Below, piece after piece: positions 10,190 through 22,937 of a stretch of 64,000 nucleotides of DNA. The notes beneath the pieces were generated by a model. That model had not been told where the DNA came from. It worked only from the letters and a program-made list of their open reading frames with translations, and did not search any database. Each line of letters starts with the position of its first letter. The stretch's first letter is position 1. Both the position numbers and the translations under genes were made by a program. Source of the stretch: Ampullaceana balthica (taxonomy: Eukaryota; Mollusca; Gastropoda; Lymnaeidae); contig CALYLW010000018.1 of assembly GCA_944989445.1 (NCBI GenBank), positions 2,212,430 to 2,276,429 of the forward strand, in the 5' to 3' direction.

Positions 10190-12045
10190 TTCATTCAGAG
10201 GGAAAAAATCAACAGTTTAAAAAAAAATATTTTTAAGACAAGGAATTTAGAAAACATTTGAGGGTCCAAGTGTGTCACAAGCAAATTTAGGATATATGTT
10301 AGGATTTAAAGATTGTTGATAAGGAAAACGGGGAAAATAACTTAGTATTTGAAGAGTGTAGATAAGGAAATTTTTGAATATATTTAGGATTTGAAGTCGT
10401 AAAGCCCAGTGTGAATAGAGCCTGGACTTAAATGTTTGTTTACTCGCATGGAAAAGTCATCAGACACGAGCATTGCACAAACATTGATAATTTTTTAATC
10501 AATTAATGCCACCCCCCCCCCTTTTTTTTCGTTCTACTTTTTCGACTGGTAAAGGCGTAGTTTTGGTGAAAGATTCTATGAATTAGCCATTGACTTTTGT
10601 ATCACCTAATCCGACGCCTTATACAGAACCAACATGCTTGAGGCATTAAGTGATTGTTGAATAGCGATACTCAGAAAAATATATCATTTTGTTACCATTA
10701 ACATTTTATTTAAGATTGGTAACATTTTGTTATTATTGATTAGTTTTTAAATGCGTAAAAATTCGATAAAATGGATTTTAATCAAGATTTATTTTTTTAA
10801 TCTTTGAAATAAAATATGTTCTTATATCCTACATGAAGAAAATTTTTAAAGACCGAAAATCGAAGATTTAATTTTAAAATTAGAGAGGTTAATTATAGGT
10901 GCGATTCAAACATAAAAAGTATCTTTGAAGGCAACATTTAATTTCTTAGTTCAACTAACAGCACTGGAAGTCTGGAAGCTAGACGATTGGTCGGTCAATA
11001 TGTAGAGCCGAAAAACGACTTTCTATTGATTCTGTGAGATTAGACTGACCTTAGAAGTTCAACGCTCTCAACGATAGATTACATTAAAATGGGAACATAC
11101 GTGTAAGTATTTAACCGAGGTACTAACATGCATGAATATGTTTTTTATTCCTTTTTTTTAAATTCGAAAAGTATGGTATATGCTAAACAGACTTATTTGT
11201 AAAATCATTGGATTATGATTCGAATCTAAAATATGGATTTTTTTAAAAATGAGACACTTAAATTTTCTTGTAAATATGACGTAAGTGCATTTTTTAAATA
11301 AATGATTTGAAAAGCGTATTTTTGAGGTGTGGAATTATAGATGGACACGGAACGTCGATGTGGTGCACTGTGTAGAAACTCTAAATGTGGGAGTGACATG
11401 GGCGTGTCGTGCGGTGGGGTCATCGGTTTTCAGAACGGAAAGGATGGTGGTAAAAACTAAAGTAAAAAAAAACACACAAAAAAACACATACAAAAAAAAA
11501 GAAAGGCCACTGCAACCCTAAATGGTACACGACAGATCCCGTCAAACTACTACATCGAATGTTAACGGATGCGATGGAAGAGGTTAAAAAAACAGGCAGA
11601 AAAGAGTATTATAAAAGCGAGGCTAATGTACTGTTACTCTGACTGATTGTTATGGGTACAGACAAGGGTGATTCAGTTATCTGCCCCTCTCTGCTGAAGG
11701 CCATTTTCTGTTGGACTCTTTAGATGTTTAATACCACCTAGCCAGGCATTGATTTCTAGATATCTAGACTTGATGACCTTACAACAAAAACAAACTACTG
11801 AATGTGTGATAGACAACTAGAATTGATCAATTTAGTTAGTTACACATAAATAACAAACGTAATGTTGATTTTAAAAAATGTCCACGTATATTTGCGGGGA
11901 ATAGATTTGGTTTATAAGAAATATCTAAGTCTTCGCTTTACCAGAATCACATAAACTGAAATTCCCCAATTTATTACCCCGTTTACTTCAGGGATTTGTA
12001 TATAATAAATCCGATCAATCTCATAAAAAAATTTCAATTAATACT
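10190..12045. other. Stomatin intron sequence, no gene seen
   Basis: AT-rich sequence with homopolymer runs (C9/T8 near 10510). No repeat, RNA gene or coding signal that I can support. Confidence 0.5.
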
Positions 12046-12053
12046 CAAATAAG

Positions 12054-12225
12054 CAGAAGCGTAACCGGGTTTTCCGCGCCCTTGCCAAATGTATTTTTGG
12101 CGCCCTTGACAAATTTCCAAATTTCAGCTTTGCGGCTTTTTAAATTCTAAATTTCAATAAATTGAAGGATTAGCCCTCGGCGCCCTTAGAAACTGCCCCA
12201 ATGCCAATTCGTTGTTACGGCTCTG
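12054..12225. mobile_element. hAT-type MITE (172 bp)
   Basis: Begins cagaagcgtaaccgg and ends gttacggctctg (inverted). It is flanked by caaataag (12046-12053) and caaacaag (12226-12233), an 8-bp target duplication with one mismatch. No coding capacity. Confidence 0.8.
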
Positions 12226-12568
12226 CAAACAAGTCTTGACTATGTTTTATAACGTCATTTTCAATTCGATTGGGGGGGGGGTGTACAAAAGTAACAAGAA
12301 AGTAACGAATCGTGTTGGTGGAACTCATTGAATGCCTATATAAAAAGTATAACATGTGAATTTTGCCTTTTATCTCAACTAGATTCGTCTGAGAAATCTT
12401 TCTTAAAATTCTGTGTCGAGCGACAACATATTCATAAATCTTAGATGGGTCACCTGAGTTGAACAGAGACACTAGTCTCATTCAACAGACTCAAGCGGCC
12501 AGTTTTTCTCAATCTATTGTCTAATGAGGCCTGTTGTCTAACAAACCCTTCAGTTTGGATACAACTGT

Positions 12569-12781
12569 CAGTGTTCCCTTTAAGCTGCGTGGTCACGCAG
12601 TTACTTGATGGACGCTGCGCAGCAGTTTACAATTAAGGCTCAGGAAATATTGACAAGGATAACATAATATCAGTGTTTAAGGGGTGTAAAATTATGCACA
12701 CAAAAATGGGTGCTGTGCAACTTTTCACACGAGATTTCTTTTAATTTGCGCACGGACTAATGAACCTTGAAGGGAACATTG
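12569..12781. mobile_element. Short inverted-repeat MITE, family A copy 2 (best ends)
   Basis: 213 bp with terminal inverted repeats cagtgttccctttaag and cttgaagggaacattg. The interior is shared with 1931-2137 and, in the opposite orientation, 40321-40525. The flanks do not show a clear duplication. Confidence 0.75.
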
Positions 12782-12789
12782 ACCCTGCT

Positions 12790-15090
12790 GGTAAGAATAA
12801 TTATCTTTTATACCAAAGATTACGCATCAAATCTGAAGAGAGTTTTCAGTCAAGACCAAATAATATTGGTGTCTAACACTTAAGCTGGAATCTTTAAAAA
12901 CGTGGATGCCATCAGATCCTAAAATGTTGCTTGTAGATGAGGATTAAGTCAGCTTATTTAATGTCATAAAACAGATATTCAAACATGGAAGTTCGTCGAA
13001 AATCCTTTCAGAACCAACAATTTTTTTTTACATGGGTACAGTTTCTTGATAGTTCAGGATTTTTGCGAGAACAATGGCAATATATGTAAAAAACGGTAAA
13101 CAACAAAATAATCCGTTTCACATTTCTCCTTTAAAAAAATAAAATAAGAACATATTTGTTTCATGAATTTGGGAGAGGTTAACAAGACAAAGAAATTACT
13201 TCAATGCCTCTTTTCCCCTGCCTTTCTGGCTTACTAAGACATGCGCGGTGGCATATCCCGCTTTAGCATCTACCTCACCTGCAGTTGTATTTTTATTGTG
13301 AGATCTCGACTAGTTTGAGTTGCAAGGTTTTTGCACAAGTCGTTAAAACACCTGTTCTTGTGGAGAAGTTAATGCACCGCTAAATACGAAGTGAAACCAT
13401 TTTGATCGTTTCGTCTGCGTTCCCCCAATCATGTTTTTGTACTGAGGAGCACTTGTAAGGTTATTCCCTAGAGCTGTACAAGACGGGCCTTTTCCCTTCT
13501 TTTCCCATATGTCTACAAAAATAAGCACCGAAAACCCCGGAGCGTATTTGTGGTAGTGAGTTTGAGGAACGAAAACAACTGCTACGAGCGTGAGTAGTTA
13601 CTCGGCAATGGCAATTTAACGACCAAGGTTATGTTATAAAATAACCGAAAAAAGAAGGCTTTAAGTTGGTATTGCAACATGTTTCAGCGTGCCGTGGGAT
13701 AAGATCAACTTGGAGACTACAACAATTCAAAAGTAAATATCGCCTGTGCTTCAAATATTTATTGAAGCACTGGATATATTGGATTTTATTTTAAAAAATG
13801 CTACATGCAGTTGCCATGGTAACTTTTGAAAAAAAATTTTTTGGTCAAGATCAATATTGAAAATTGTGAACAGCCGCAGTAACCCCTTGTGATTTATTCT
13901 TTAATATTCCAGGGCAATCACTAGCAGTTATCAATACAAATTCTGAGCTTTTAGTAACTATGGTTTCCAAAAACTACCAGTTGGACACTTTTCTATGTGT
14001 TGAGTGTGATAAGTGTGCAGTGTACTGCGTTATCGGGAGGAATATTAGATGGTAAATAGAATGATTAAAGGGCGAATTTGAAAGGGTAAAAAAGACATTT
14101 CATGGGTGATAAGCTAATGGATTTATAAACATCTAAGTTTCATTCTAATATTTATTTTCAACTATTATTATCTAGTTATTGATTCTTAATTATAATTTGA
14201 GTATGTTTTTGGTCTGTCACACGAACGTACACTTATGTAAATGCGCACCCAAATGTGTGAGATAAATGAGTGATAGTATTTGTTAGAAACAATGCAAAAG
14301 TATTTTCAGTTTTTCAATAAGATTGACGTTTGCTTGAGTCGCACGCCTGTTACATTTATACAACTGAAGGTATATTCATTTATTTGATTATCAGAGAGAT
14401 TGAAAGGGCAGAGACCGCAAGGGTGGCATCCGTAAGGTTATGACAAGAAAGGGTAAAACAAGTAATAAAAACTCGAATGAGTATTTAAACGCCATTTCCA
14501 ACAAAGAATTCCCGATTTTTTTATTCAATGGAAATCAATCTAGATGACATTAAAAGTCATTTCAAATCACTAATTCTGAAACTAAACAAAACAATAGCTA
14601 TCTACAAATTGCTGCTAAAATTACGGGAGTCGAACAAAAAGAGTTTTTTTTTCAAAAATTCCTTCTCCAACATTGATCTAAATAGTATTGGCTATTGTTT
14701 GGCGTTTGTTTCAACCCGATAGATGTTGGAGAGAAATTGACAAAATACTTTTTTTTAAATTCTTTTTTTTCCCAGGAAATCCAGTAAAACTTTTCGGTAT
14801 TTTTTATTTGGCCCATGCACATCTTTAGGACATCCTTAACATATTTGCAAAAAGACCCGAACCCTCTATCTGGTATGGCTCAGGAGGAGTTGCATGATCA
14901 AGCTCGAACAGACAGGACAGACATTTAAATTATATAAACGCAGTTTTTCCGATGGGAAATTGCGTTAAAAAAAAGATGGGGTTCCCCGGGGAACTATTTG
15001 ACAAACTTCAGCAACGGGGCTCCAAATAATAAAAATAAATAAATATATTTGAGAGTTACTGAACATATAAAAATTCTTTAGAAAGAGCAT
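12790..15090. other. Stomatin intron sequence, no gene seen
   Basis: AT-rich with no tandem array. Short frames such as the one near 14528-14722 are lysine/asparagine/serine-rich and not recognisable. Confidence 0.5.
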
Positions 15091-15095
15091 CTTTA

Positions 15096-15343
15096 GGTGC
15101 GTGTATATCTTTCTGGTGCGTGTATATCTTTCTGGTGCGTGTATATCTTTCTGGTGCGTGTATATCTTTCTGGTGCATGTATATCTTTCTGTTGCGTGTA
15201 TATCTTTCTGGTGCGTGTATATCTTTCTGGTGCGTGTATATCTTTCTGGTGCGTGTATATCTTTCTGGTGCATGTATATCTTTCTGGTGCATGTATATCT
15301 TTATGGTGCGTATATATCTTTCTGGTGCGTGTATATCTTTTAG
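15096..15343. repeat. 19-bp minisatellite
   Basis: Thirteen copies of ggtgcgtgtatatctttct with single-base variants. It is open in several frames on both strands because the unit has no stop in those frames; not coding. Confidence 0.95.
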
Positions 15344-15599
15344 AGATACCAAACTTTAAAAAAACAACAACAGAAGCGTTTGTTAAAAAGAAGCCCCAAA
15401 AATTCAATCTGGATTGTCGCCTTCAAAACAAGGCAACAGCAATAGACACAACTGAAAAGATGTGTATGCCCCCGAAGTTGGCGTTTGCTGTATATGCAAA
15501 TAACTCCTAAATTTTATGAACGTTAAAACATTTCCATTGGCGGACATTATTTGAAAGTGAAGCGTAAACAATGACCAGAACCGCGGCGTAGGACATTGG

Positions 15600-15770
15600 T
15601 CGTTTAGGATAAATGTCGTGTGGCAGAAATGTCGTGTTAGAGAAATGTCGCGTAGGAAAAATTTACTATAAGATTAATGTCGTGTATAAGAAGTTTCGTG
15701 TACGGAAATGTGTTTTAGGAGAAAAATCGTGTTGTAGAAATGCTTGTTGGAGAAATGTCGTGTAGGAAAT
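15600..15770. repeat. Degenerate ~15-18-bp tandem repeat
   Basis: About ten diverged units around aaatgtcgtgtaggaa. Probably an old array; its core is similar to the unit at 747-1262. Confidence 0.7.
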
Positions 15771-15894
15771 ATAGAACCAAGACATTTCATTCTACATGAC
15801 TGAAATGCGTTACGGTTATCTAAGGGCGCCAAAGTAAAAATTGTGACTAATTGTCAATTAACAACTTTTAATCACATAGCAATGACCTGAAATT

Positions 15895-16105
15895 AGGGCT
15901 GTACCGGATTCACATTTTTGAAACTCGGCAGTAGCCGGATATGTAAAAATGTCCGGATTCTGGATTTGCCGTAGCCGGAGCCATTATAGATATATATTAG
16001 GGCTCTACCGGCCAGCAGGATTTATCCGGATTTATGAAGTGAAATCCTGCTGGAGCCGGATTTTTAAAAATGGCTGGATCCGGAGCCGAAATCCGGTACA
16101 CCCCT
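15895..16105. mobile_element. Inverted-repeat MITE(s) with CCGG-rich ends
   Basis: Starts agggctgtaccggatt and ends aatccggtacacccct, an inverted pair. A second start-like sequence, agggctctaccgg, at 15999 suggests two partial copies joined or one copy with an internal duplication. No target duplication is clear. Confidence 0.6.
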
Positions 16106-17400
16106 ACCGGAAATAGTGAGCTCCAAAATCTCATTGCAAGGCTCTTCATTACACCCTTATTTCCCAGTATTTCTCTTCTGAATTTCAATGGGCCATCTCA
16201 ACTTAATTACGACGCGGTTCACAGAAAATAATTAATTTTTCTAATAATTCATTGGCCTTACGACACTGCATAGCGAACACACTCGTCAAATATCCAAAAT
16301 TGTCTAAATTTGACGAAAATAAAATAAAACGAGTGACCTTATTTTTTAATTTAGAAAAAAAAAGTTAGAGAAGAAATCCATTGGAGCTTGATGTTTGTTA
16401 TTTAGATGCTGAATGCCAGACGACAGGAAATGAGAATTTTAAAATCCCTCCGCGGCCTGCGATGTGTTACCATCTTGCTCGAAGAGCGGACGATCAAATG
16501 AGCAATCAAATGACGGATTTGTTTCTTTTACTCCAGAATCGGAGAGAAGAAAACAAAAAGGGGGGCTACACACAAATAAATACGTTCCCGGCTACATTGG
16601 GGGAAATATTTCCTCTTCCCCACCACACCTAAAAAAAAATAATCGAGAGTCGGGAGTTATTGCATTCGGGAGTGTAATCTTGATGTCGGTTCGATTACAT
16701 TCAATCTGATTCCATCAAGGTTTTTTATTCAATCCAAAAAAAAAGCGATGTAAATATATATAAAATGTTATCTTATCATGAGCTTGTTTGTGATTGTTCA
16801 TGTTTTTGTTATTCTGTTATCAACAACAACAAAAAAACCTCTTTTAAAAACAACTGAACATATGAACTGAAATTTTCATCTGTGTTCAGATTACCCATAA
16901 GATATTCACCTATAGATTTCTGCAATGACTGGAAACTGGTAGGTATACTACTACATTAAAAATATTCCAAAACAGATCCTAGGGATACGTTTATCGCAGT
17001 GCCATGTTGTTCTTATAACTTCAGACTATTTATTTCTGTTTGTATTTTCATCTTGTCGTTTTAGGTCCGGGTCGACTGTTGAAACGTTCATTCTGTAATT
17101 TGAACATTATACGCACGGTATTTGCCAAGCTCAAATTATGATAACAATATTCCGTTTTCCAATAAGATTCTCACTCGCTACTGTAACACCTTTTAACAAT
17201 TTTGATAACAATGCACCGTGTCTCATAAAACACATCTACAGATATATTTCTATAACACATGCTGGCTGTCAAACAATACCAATATAGCTCGAATTAGACC
17301 AGTGCCAGAATTCTGATTCTCGCCACTTTAAAAACATGAACAGGTTAAAGAAGGAGCACTTGAATGACTCACTTGCTTTCTGGAAGAAGATTGATCCCAC
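16106..17400. other. Stomatin intron sequence, no gene seen
   Basis: No repeats or recognisable open frames; two short overlapping frames near 16380-16710 have no familiar motifs. Confidence 0.5.
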
Positions 17401-17410
17401 TTCATACATC

Positions 17411-17600
17411 TAATGTTCCCTCCAAGGCTAGGGCGGATTAAGGGGGTGGGGCAGGGGCCCCATGCAGTCTTAATCCGCGCCTGATCCAAGGTTCGTTACT
17501 CCCCACACAAAAAGATATTATATTATCCTTATCAAAGTCTTCTGAGCAGTAAATCTAAACTGCTGCTCCGTTTAATAATGAGACCAACAAGGCCAAAAAG
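17411..17600. mobile_element. MITE family A copy 3, interrupted by another MITE
   Basis: Begins taatgttccctccaagg and continues, after a 57-bp insert (17428-17484), with ttcgttactcc. The uninterrupted copy at 40321 has these two segments joined. The far end (~17600) is eroded. Confidence 0.65.
17428..17484. mobile_element. 57-bp mini-MITE inserted in MITE family A
   Basis: The ends ctagggcggattaag and cttaatccgcgcctga are inverted repeats. It is flanked by tccaagg at 17421-17427 and 17485-17491, while the homologous empty site at 40331-40337 has a single tccaagg. Probably a deletion derivative of a hAT-type element. Confidence 0.75.
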
Positions 17601-18053
17601 TCTCTCACTCACCACAGATTGAGAATCACCGCACTCGTTTCATTGCCCGAGTTCGCAATAATAAACTGATTAATGGTGTGATGAGCTATAAACATTCCCT
17701 GTACAATGTTTATGAGTGCGATGTTTTTTTACGGCGTGGTGTTAGCTCGATAAGATGCTCTATTCTATAAAATCTTGGTTTTGGAAATGATGATGCACGT
17801 TTGCTTGTTACTTTGTAAATATCAATATTCGGAAAGAAGAAGAATTCAACTTTTAACTACGCACATGTATTTAACATGGCAACTACCCAAGATAAAATGC
17901 TTTAGGAATTAATAATACTGAATAATGTTTAGTCCTTCCGAATACACCATAATGGATAAAAGTCACCTAAATTTACTCTCTGATAATTCAGGTCATGACT
18001 TATGAGATGAAGCCTGTGTCAGCAATGTTTTCAAATTTAATATGTCCCATTCG

Positions 18054-18305
<252 letters not shown>

Positions 18306-18643
18306 TTTATATATACGTGCTAAGCATTGTCTGCAAGAGAACCGCAAGAGATCATATGGAGAAAAAGTCGTACAGAACTTATAGTTATAATGTCAATTGT
18401 ACCCTTCTCAAAATTGATGCTGCTGGTTTGGAAGAACGAATCTAGATAAATAAAAAATCAATTTCGCTTTTAGCGAACAGGGATCGCGTTGTACTTTTAA
18501 AAATGGATAAATAACATACATTTTAGTTTCAGTTATGACTAGATTTGGTTGTTGTTGCTGGTGTGGAAATCATGATTGATCCCCTAACACAACAATCTTT
18601 TAATTATCCAAACTCTCAATTGTGGAGACAGTACAACGCCAAG

Positions 18644-18823
18644 CAGAGCCGTCTTTAAACAATTTTTGGCCCCCGGGCAAAGAAATAGTGTTGGTCCCCT
18701 CCCCGCTGAAATAAAAAAATAAATATACATAATATATATAAATTAACATATTCCCATGGGGTCCCTATGCTCTTGGGCCCGGGCAAATGCCCAACGGGCC
18801 TATGCGTTAAGACGGCCGCCCTG
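18644..18823. mobile_element. hAT-type MITE (180 bp)
   Basis: Ends cagagccgtctttaa and ttaagacggccgccctg are inverted. The flanks acgccaag and atgtcaag agree at 6 of 8 positions, consistent with an old 8-bp duplication. The interior has a GGGCCCGGGC-rich part. Confidence 0.7.
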
Positions 18824-18831
18824 ATGTCAAG

Positions 18832-19508
18832 CACTGTCTTTGTAACATTGAGTGGATGGAACAAATCACAGGCCACGAGACAAAACAGTGAACAGCTGAC
18901 GTCGTAGGACAAGGAAAATGATAATGAATATTTCCTGGTGTAAATTACCGATTGGCCACCCGAGTCAAACTTAAGTCTACATCAAACGGTTTTCTAGGTA
19001 CAAAAAATCTGTTTTCATGTGTTAAAATACCCAATGTTTGCACATTTCCTACCCTTACCGAGGATCACAAAAATTAAAACAATTTTATTATATTAAAATA
19101 AACAACAGACAACAACTCTTTTCCTCCGCCACTAAAATACACAGATTAAAAAATATCTGATTACAACTAAACGTCATTACATGATTGGAGATTATTCATT
19201 GATTACACGGCTAAAAATCTTTGAGAGCAGCCACCAGAGCGTGGAGAGTGATGGTGTTATGAATGGGTCCCCGATAGAAAACGCTACTAGGTCACGTTGA
19301 CCTAATGTTCGATTAGAACGATTTATGACGGAGTGATTCGTCCTGTTATAGTCCACTCTGCATGTCAGAAATTTTCTGTAGGCAGCTGAAAGCGTTGTTA
19401 ATAGCACGGTCTGCGAGCTGAAGCTCGAACACAGCAAGAGTCCTTTGTGTTTGTAATTGTGTTTAAAGACTTCGACTAAATTGACCAATATGTAAATCTT
19501 TATCACCT
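18832..19508. other. Stomatin intron sequence, no gene seen
   Basis: No supported feature. A 104-codon minus frame ending near 19192 has no recognisable motif and sits in non-coding-like sequence. Confidence 0.45.
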
Positions 19509-19511
19509 TAA

Positions 19512-19784
19512 GGGGCCGTCCATAAAGTACGTCACGCTATTTTTGACCATTTTTACCCCCCCCCCACCCTGTCACAAACTGTCACACATCTCGGATCCCC
19601 CCCCCCTAAAGTACGTCACACTTTCGAACAAAAATGTTGTTTTTTATTAACAAAGTAATCAAAATTTAATATAAAACAGCGTGACGTCACACAGGGCCGG
19701 ACCCTCCTCCCCCTGTCACAAACTGTCACACTTTCTTACACCCCCTCCCCCCTCTGGAGCGTGACGTACTTTATGGACGGCCCC
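19512..19784. mobile_element. PIF/Harbinger-like MITE (273 bp), complete
   Basis: Terminal inverted repeats ggggccgtccataaagtacg and its complement run ~27 bp. The flanks are TAA (19509-19511 and 19785-19787), the 3-bp TWA duplication typical of PIF/Harbinger. The interior is rich in C runs with two cacaaactgtcacac motifs. Relatives: 3990-4136 (partial) and 60636-61034. Confidence 0.85.
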
Positions 19785-19789
19785 TAAGC

Positions 19790-20980
19790 TTTGTTTTAAA
19801 AAACAATACAAACAGCTGAAATATTTTTATTATGTGTAATCATTCTTGCAACATTTTTTTTTAATCGGGTACGGCTTCTATTTCATATTAAAGGTTGGTT
19901 CTCAATAGAGCTATTTTTAAACGTATAACTTCAACAATCGTATTTAATAGAAGTGAGACATCAAACTTACAAAGGCGATTTCAGTCGAGCCAACTTAGTC
20001 GCTGTCAATCAAGCTTACAAAGAAGTAGTCAGTCAAACACCGTCGGTCAAGATCACTTATGTGTCAGTCAAGCTCACGTGTGCAGGTAAGATAAGGTTCG
20101 TGTGACCCCTTCCTGTTTCATTCGCAGAACTTTATTTAATAAGACGGATACAGGTGAACTATACGTGATTCAAATTTTTTTTGTCTTCGTCATTTCTCAA
20201 ACCCTGGAAAACGTCATATCTCATTACGTAATGCTGCTATATTTAGACAAAATTTCCTTAAATCAATATATTTCAGCATCTATATTGACGTTTTTAAAAA
20301 AAGTTTGATAATGTTGTGTACATGTTTTTGTCTTGGTCAATAACACTGGGATAACTCAAACAAACGTTGAATTAAACAGCAAAGTCCTCACAGAATCCTC
20401 GGATATTTCCTTAATATCTCACTGAAGATGACCCATCTCATTAGAAATTATATTACGAGACCTATTGACTATTGACTGAGAAGCTTACAGAAGTCGTTAA
20501 AGAAGAGTTCGTTATCTGAACGGTTCTCGTGTTCAGATACGCTGACACTCTTTGTGTGCCCCCAAAGTGGAATTTTATTATTTTCCAGACCACATGTCAC
20601 ACGTTCGTGCTTCAACGCCTCCCACTGTCAAGTCTGAGGTCACGTGTGTCGTATATAGTCACACATTCAAGTACACGCGTTTGTTATTGTATAGATGTGC
20701 AGCGGAGAGAACATCGTGCGTTAACAGTGGGACTTCATAACAATTTTATCAAGCGCCCAATTTAATTTGATTAATTTTCTGCATCATTGAGTTCATGAAG
20801 AAAAATAATAAAGAGCATTCCGAAATAAATGATCTGTGTGTGTCTCCGGAGACACGGATCTTTTCTTGGCCTCTGGTGTGTCTTTTAATCACACATTCTA
20901 TGACCAAGCCACTGTCTACTCGTCCAAAATGACTGGACTCCAGACCAAACTCTCGACAATGACCACAGAGCTAATAGGTA
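19790..20980. other. Stomatin intron sequence, no gene seen
   Basis: Mixed-composition sequence. Several short frames (for example 20529-20765) have no recognisable motif. No arrays. Confidence 0.45.
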
Positions 20981-20989
20981 AGCACTCAC

Positions 20990-21023
20990 CCATAAACACA
21001 TCGTCTCTATCATCTGGTGCAGT
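20990..21023 (-). pseudogene. Degenerate duplicate of the alternative-exon 3' end and its donor
   Basis: Read on the minus strand, about 34 bp match the end of the 21220-21316 exon at 28 positions, and both are followed by the same donor context gtgagtgcttac. The copy would read PDDRDDVFMG but has no start codon in frame nearby, so I read it as a broken exon-end duplication. It is separated from the intact copy by the 41-bp tandem array at 21036-21219. Confidence 0.5.
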
Positions 21024-21035
21024 GGTGCGTAAATC

Positions 21036-21219
21036 GACCAAACACTGACCACACGGATAACAGTGTAAGCACTCACTCTCTCCACCGACCACACATATAA
21101 CAGTGTAAGCACTCACTCTCTCCACTGACCACACATATAACAGTGTAAGCACTCACTCTCTCCACTGACCACAGACCAAACTCGCCACTGACCACACATA
21201 TAACAGTGTAAGCACTCAC
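21036..21219. repeat. 41-bp tandem repeat containing a splice-donor motif
   Basis: About four copies of a 41-bp unit, the last interrupted by a short extra duplication. On the minus strand every unit carries gtgagtgcttacactgttat, the start of the intron after the candidate alternative exon 1, so the array is an amplification of a donor site and adjacent intron sequence. Confidence 0.8.
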
Positions 21220-21316
21220 CCCCAAACACATAGTCTCTGTCATCTGGTCCAGCTGCGCTCATGGACGCCACTATCCTCTGAGAGCTGTTGGCCTTCTCCT
21301 TGGATTGGTTATTCAT
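21220..21316 (-). CDS. Candidate alternative first coding exon of the stomatin-like gene
   Basis: A 97-bp minus-strand open segment starting at an ATG (21314-21316) and ending in a good donor (G|gtgagt, intron from 21219). It encodes 32 residues beginning MNNQSKEKANSSQ and ending DDRDYVFG plus one base, so it exits in phase 1, exactly what exon 2 (1424-1530) needs. The product would be a short hydrophilic cytosolic N-terminus, replacing the 136-residue one encoded at 27356-27764. Stomatin-family genes with several N-terminal isoforms are known in other animals. Its 3' end is partly duplicated at 20990-21023, next to a 41-bp array built from the donor region. No transcript evidence can be seen here; it could be a chance open frame. 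Confidence 0.5.
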
Positions 21317-22104
21317 GTCTGCCTACCTACAACGAACACCGCACCAAACGAAGATTCAGCATCAAATATCACAAATGGAACTCACAGAAAGATATCAACA
21401 GCTAGAACGGTAAGATACCCCCGTGGGACACCATCAACACAGGATCGCCTTTGGTCCTTGTTCACATCCCCCAGTGTATCATTCGACTATCGAGCACAGG
21501 GGGGAGGAAAATAAAGGGGGGACTTCAAAACTAGGTCACGGCAACCCCTCTCCACCCCGCATTTTCTTTTCCAAAATGGCTCGCTCCCCGCTCGTGCGGC
21601 CAGGCCAATACGAGACCTCGCTGCTCACATACTAATGTTCACTTTTTCGATCCGTAATCGATTTTATTTCCCACGCCATGAGATAACAGTAAGCGAGAAA
21701 TGAGGAGTCGAGGATGAGAGGCGATAGCTGAATGGTGGCGTACATAGGTATTAAAAGAGGATATATTTAAATATTTATTTCTTTCAAGTCTGAAAACCTG
21801 TTAATGACTGACTAAAAAGGCAAACTTGGTGTTAAATAGCACAAGTGTAGTAAACTTAATTTATATTTTTTTATAGCAACACTTGAGTTTGATTTGCTAT
21901 TTAAATGAGCAGTGTGATGGCGGAATAAGATGGAATCATTCCTGCCTCTAGTGACCTCAGAAAACACAGATCCCTCAAACATATTTCTACAATACAATTT
22001 CTGTCATAAGCAAAAAAGTACTTATCTACGTTTTTATTGGAAAATGACTTAAGGGTAAATTTAGTAATTTATTAAAACACTCTATCATATTACGGAGCAA
22101 GAAA

Positions 22105-22190
22105 GCCGTAAGTGGTCTGCAAGTAGTGTAATTTCTATAGTCTAGGAGCCGTAAGTGGTCTGCAAGTAGTGTAATTTCTATAGTCTAGGA
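22105..22190. repeat. 43-bp direct duplication
   Basis: Two identical adjacent copies of a unit starting gccgtaagtggtctgcaagt. A minimal tandem repeat, of the kind that can seed larger arrays. Confidence 0.9.
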
Positions 22191-22389
22191 GACGTAGGTG
22201 CATTTTGAACTTGGGAATGTTACAAATCATTTCCCCTGTTTTACTCAAAACCTACCTAGATGCAGATAAATACTTGTTTGCACATGACGGCACAGTAATA
22301 CTTACCATATATTCCATCTCTACTACTGAAACTTTCACTTTGCCCATCTCTGTTACTAGTCGTAGTTATACCACTAATATTTAACATAC

Positions 22390-22580
22390 TAGGTTGTGCT
22401 GCGGCGCCGTGGCACCTGCGGCGCCCACTTGTTTTTTAGGGCGTCTACTGCGCCCACCTTTTTTAAAAACTCAACTAACTTGTATGATAAATACTTAATA
22501 TTAAACTTCCTTAAATATAAACAAGTATTTTATAATAGGGGTTGTAGGGCGCCTAGGGCGCCCACTTTTTTTTGGTCAAA
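22390..22580. repeat. GC-rich repeated motif pair
   Basis: The motif gcggcgcccactt / agggcgcccactttttt occurs three times with a similar intervening tgtataataaatac-like AT segment. Probably a fragment of an old repeat; no terminal structure found. Confidence 0.4.
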
Positions 22581-22937
22581 TGCTTAGTAACTTATCCGTG
22601 TATGATAAATACGAAATGTTCCTGAAATGTACACAAAGTATTTATATAATATTTTTTACATTGCTAATCACCACACGATTTTTTAACTAATGTTAGAAAG
22701 CAGCGCACCAAATTACTGCACCAAAAAAGAACTCTTTGGGTCAGTCAGCACTGTTTACAACACAAATGCTGACGTCAAAGGTTCGTGCGTTGTTTGGTTA
22801 ATGTTAATCTGAAAACCAAAATGATTATGATTTTAAATCCATATTTTCAATTTTTAAAAAAAGCAGAGTGAAGTCCCTTAGCGTTAGGCGTCAGCCATAA
22901 TTGAGGGTAAATATATATATATATAATATATATTAAT

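Noticed and set aside
20836..20980. Plus-strand open segment ending in a gtaagc donor-like site
   Set aside because: It lies antisense to the duplicated exon/array region and shows no recognisable protein or acceptor.
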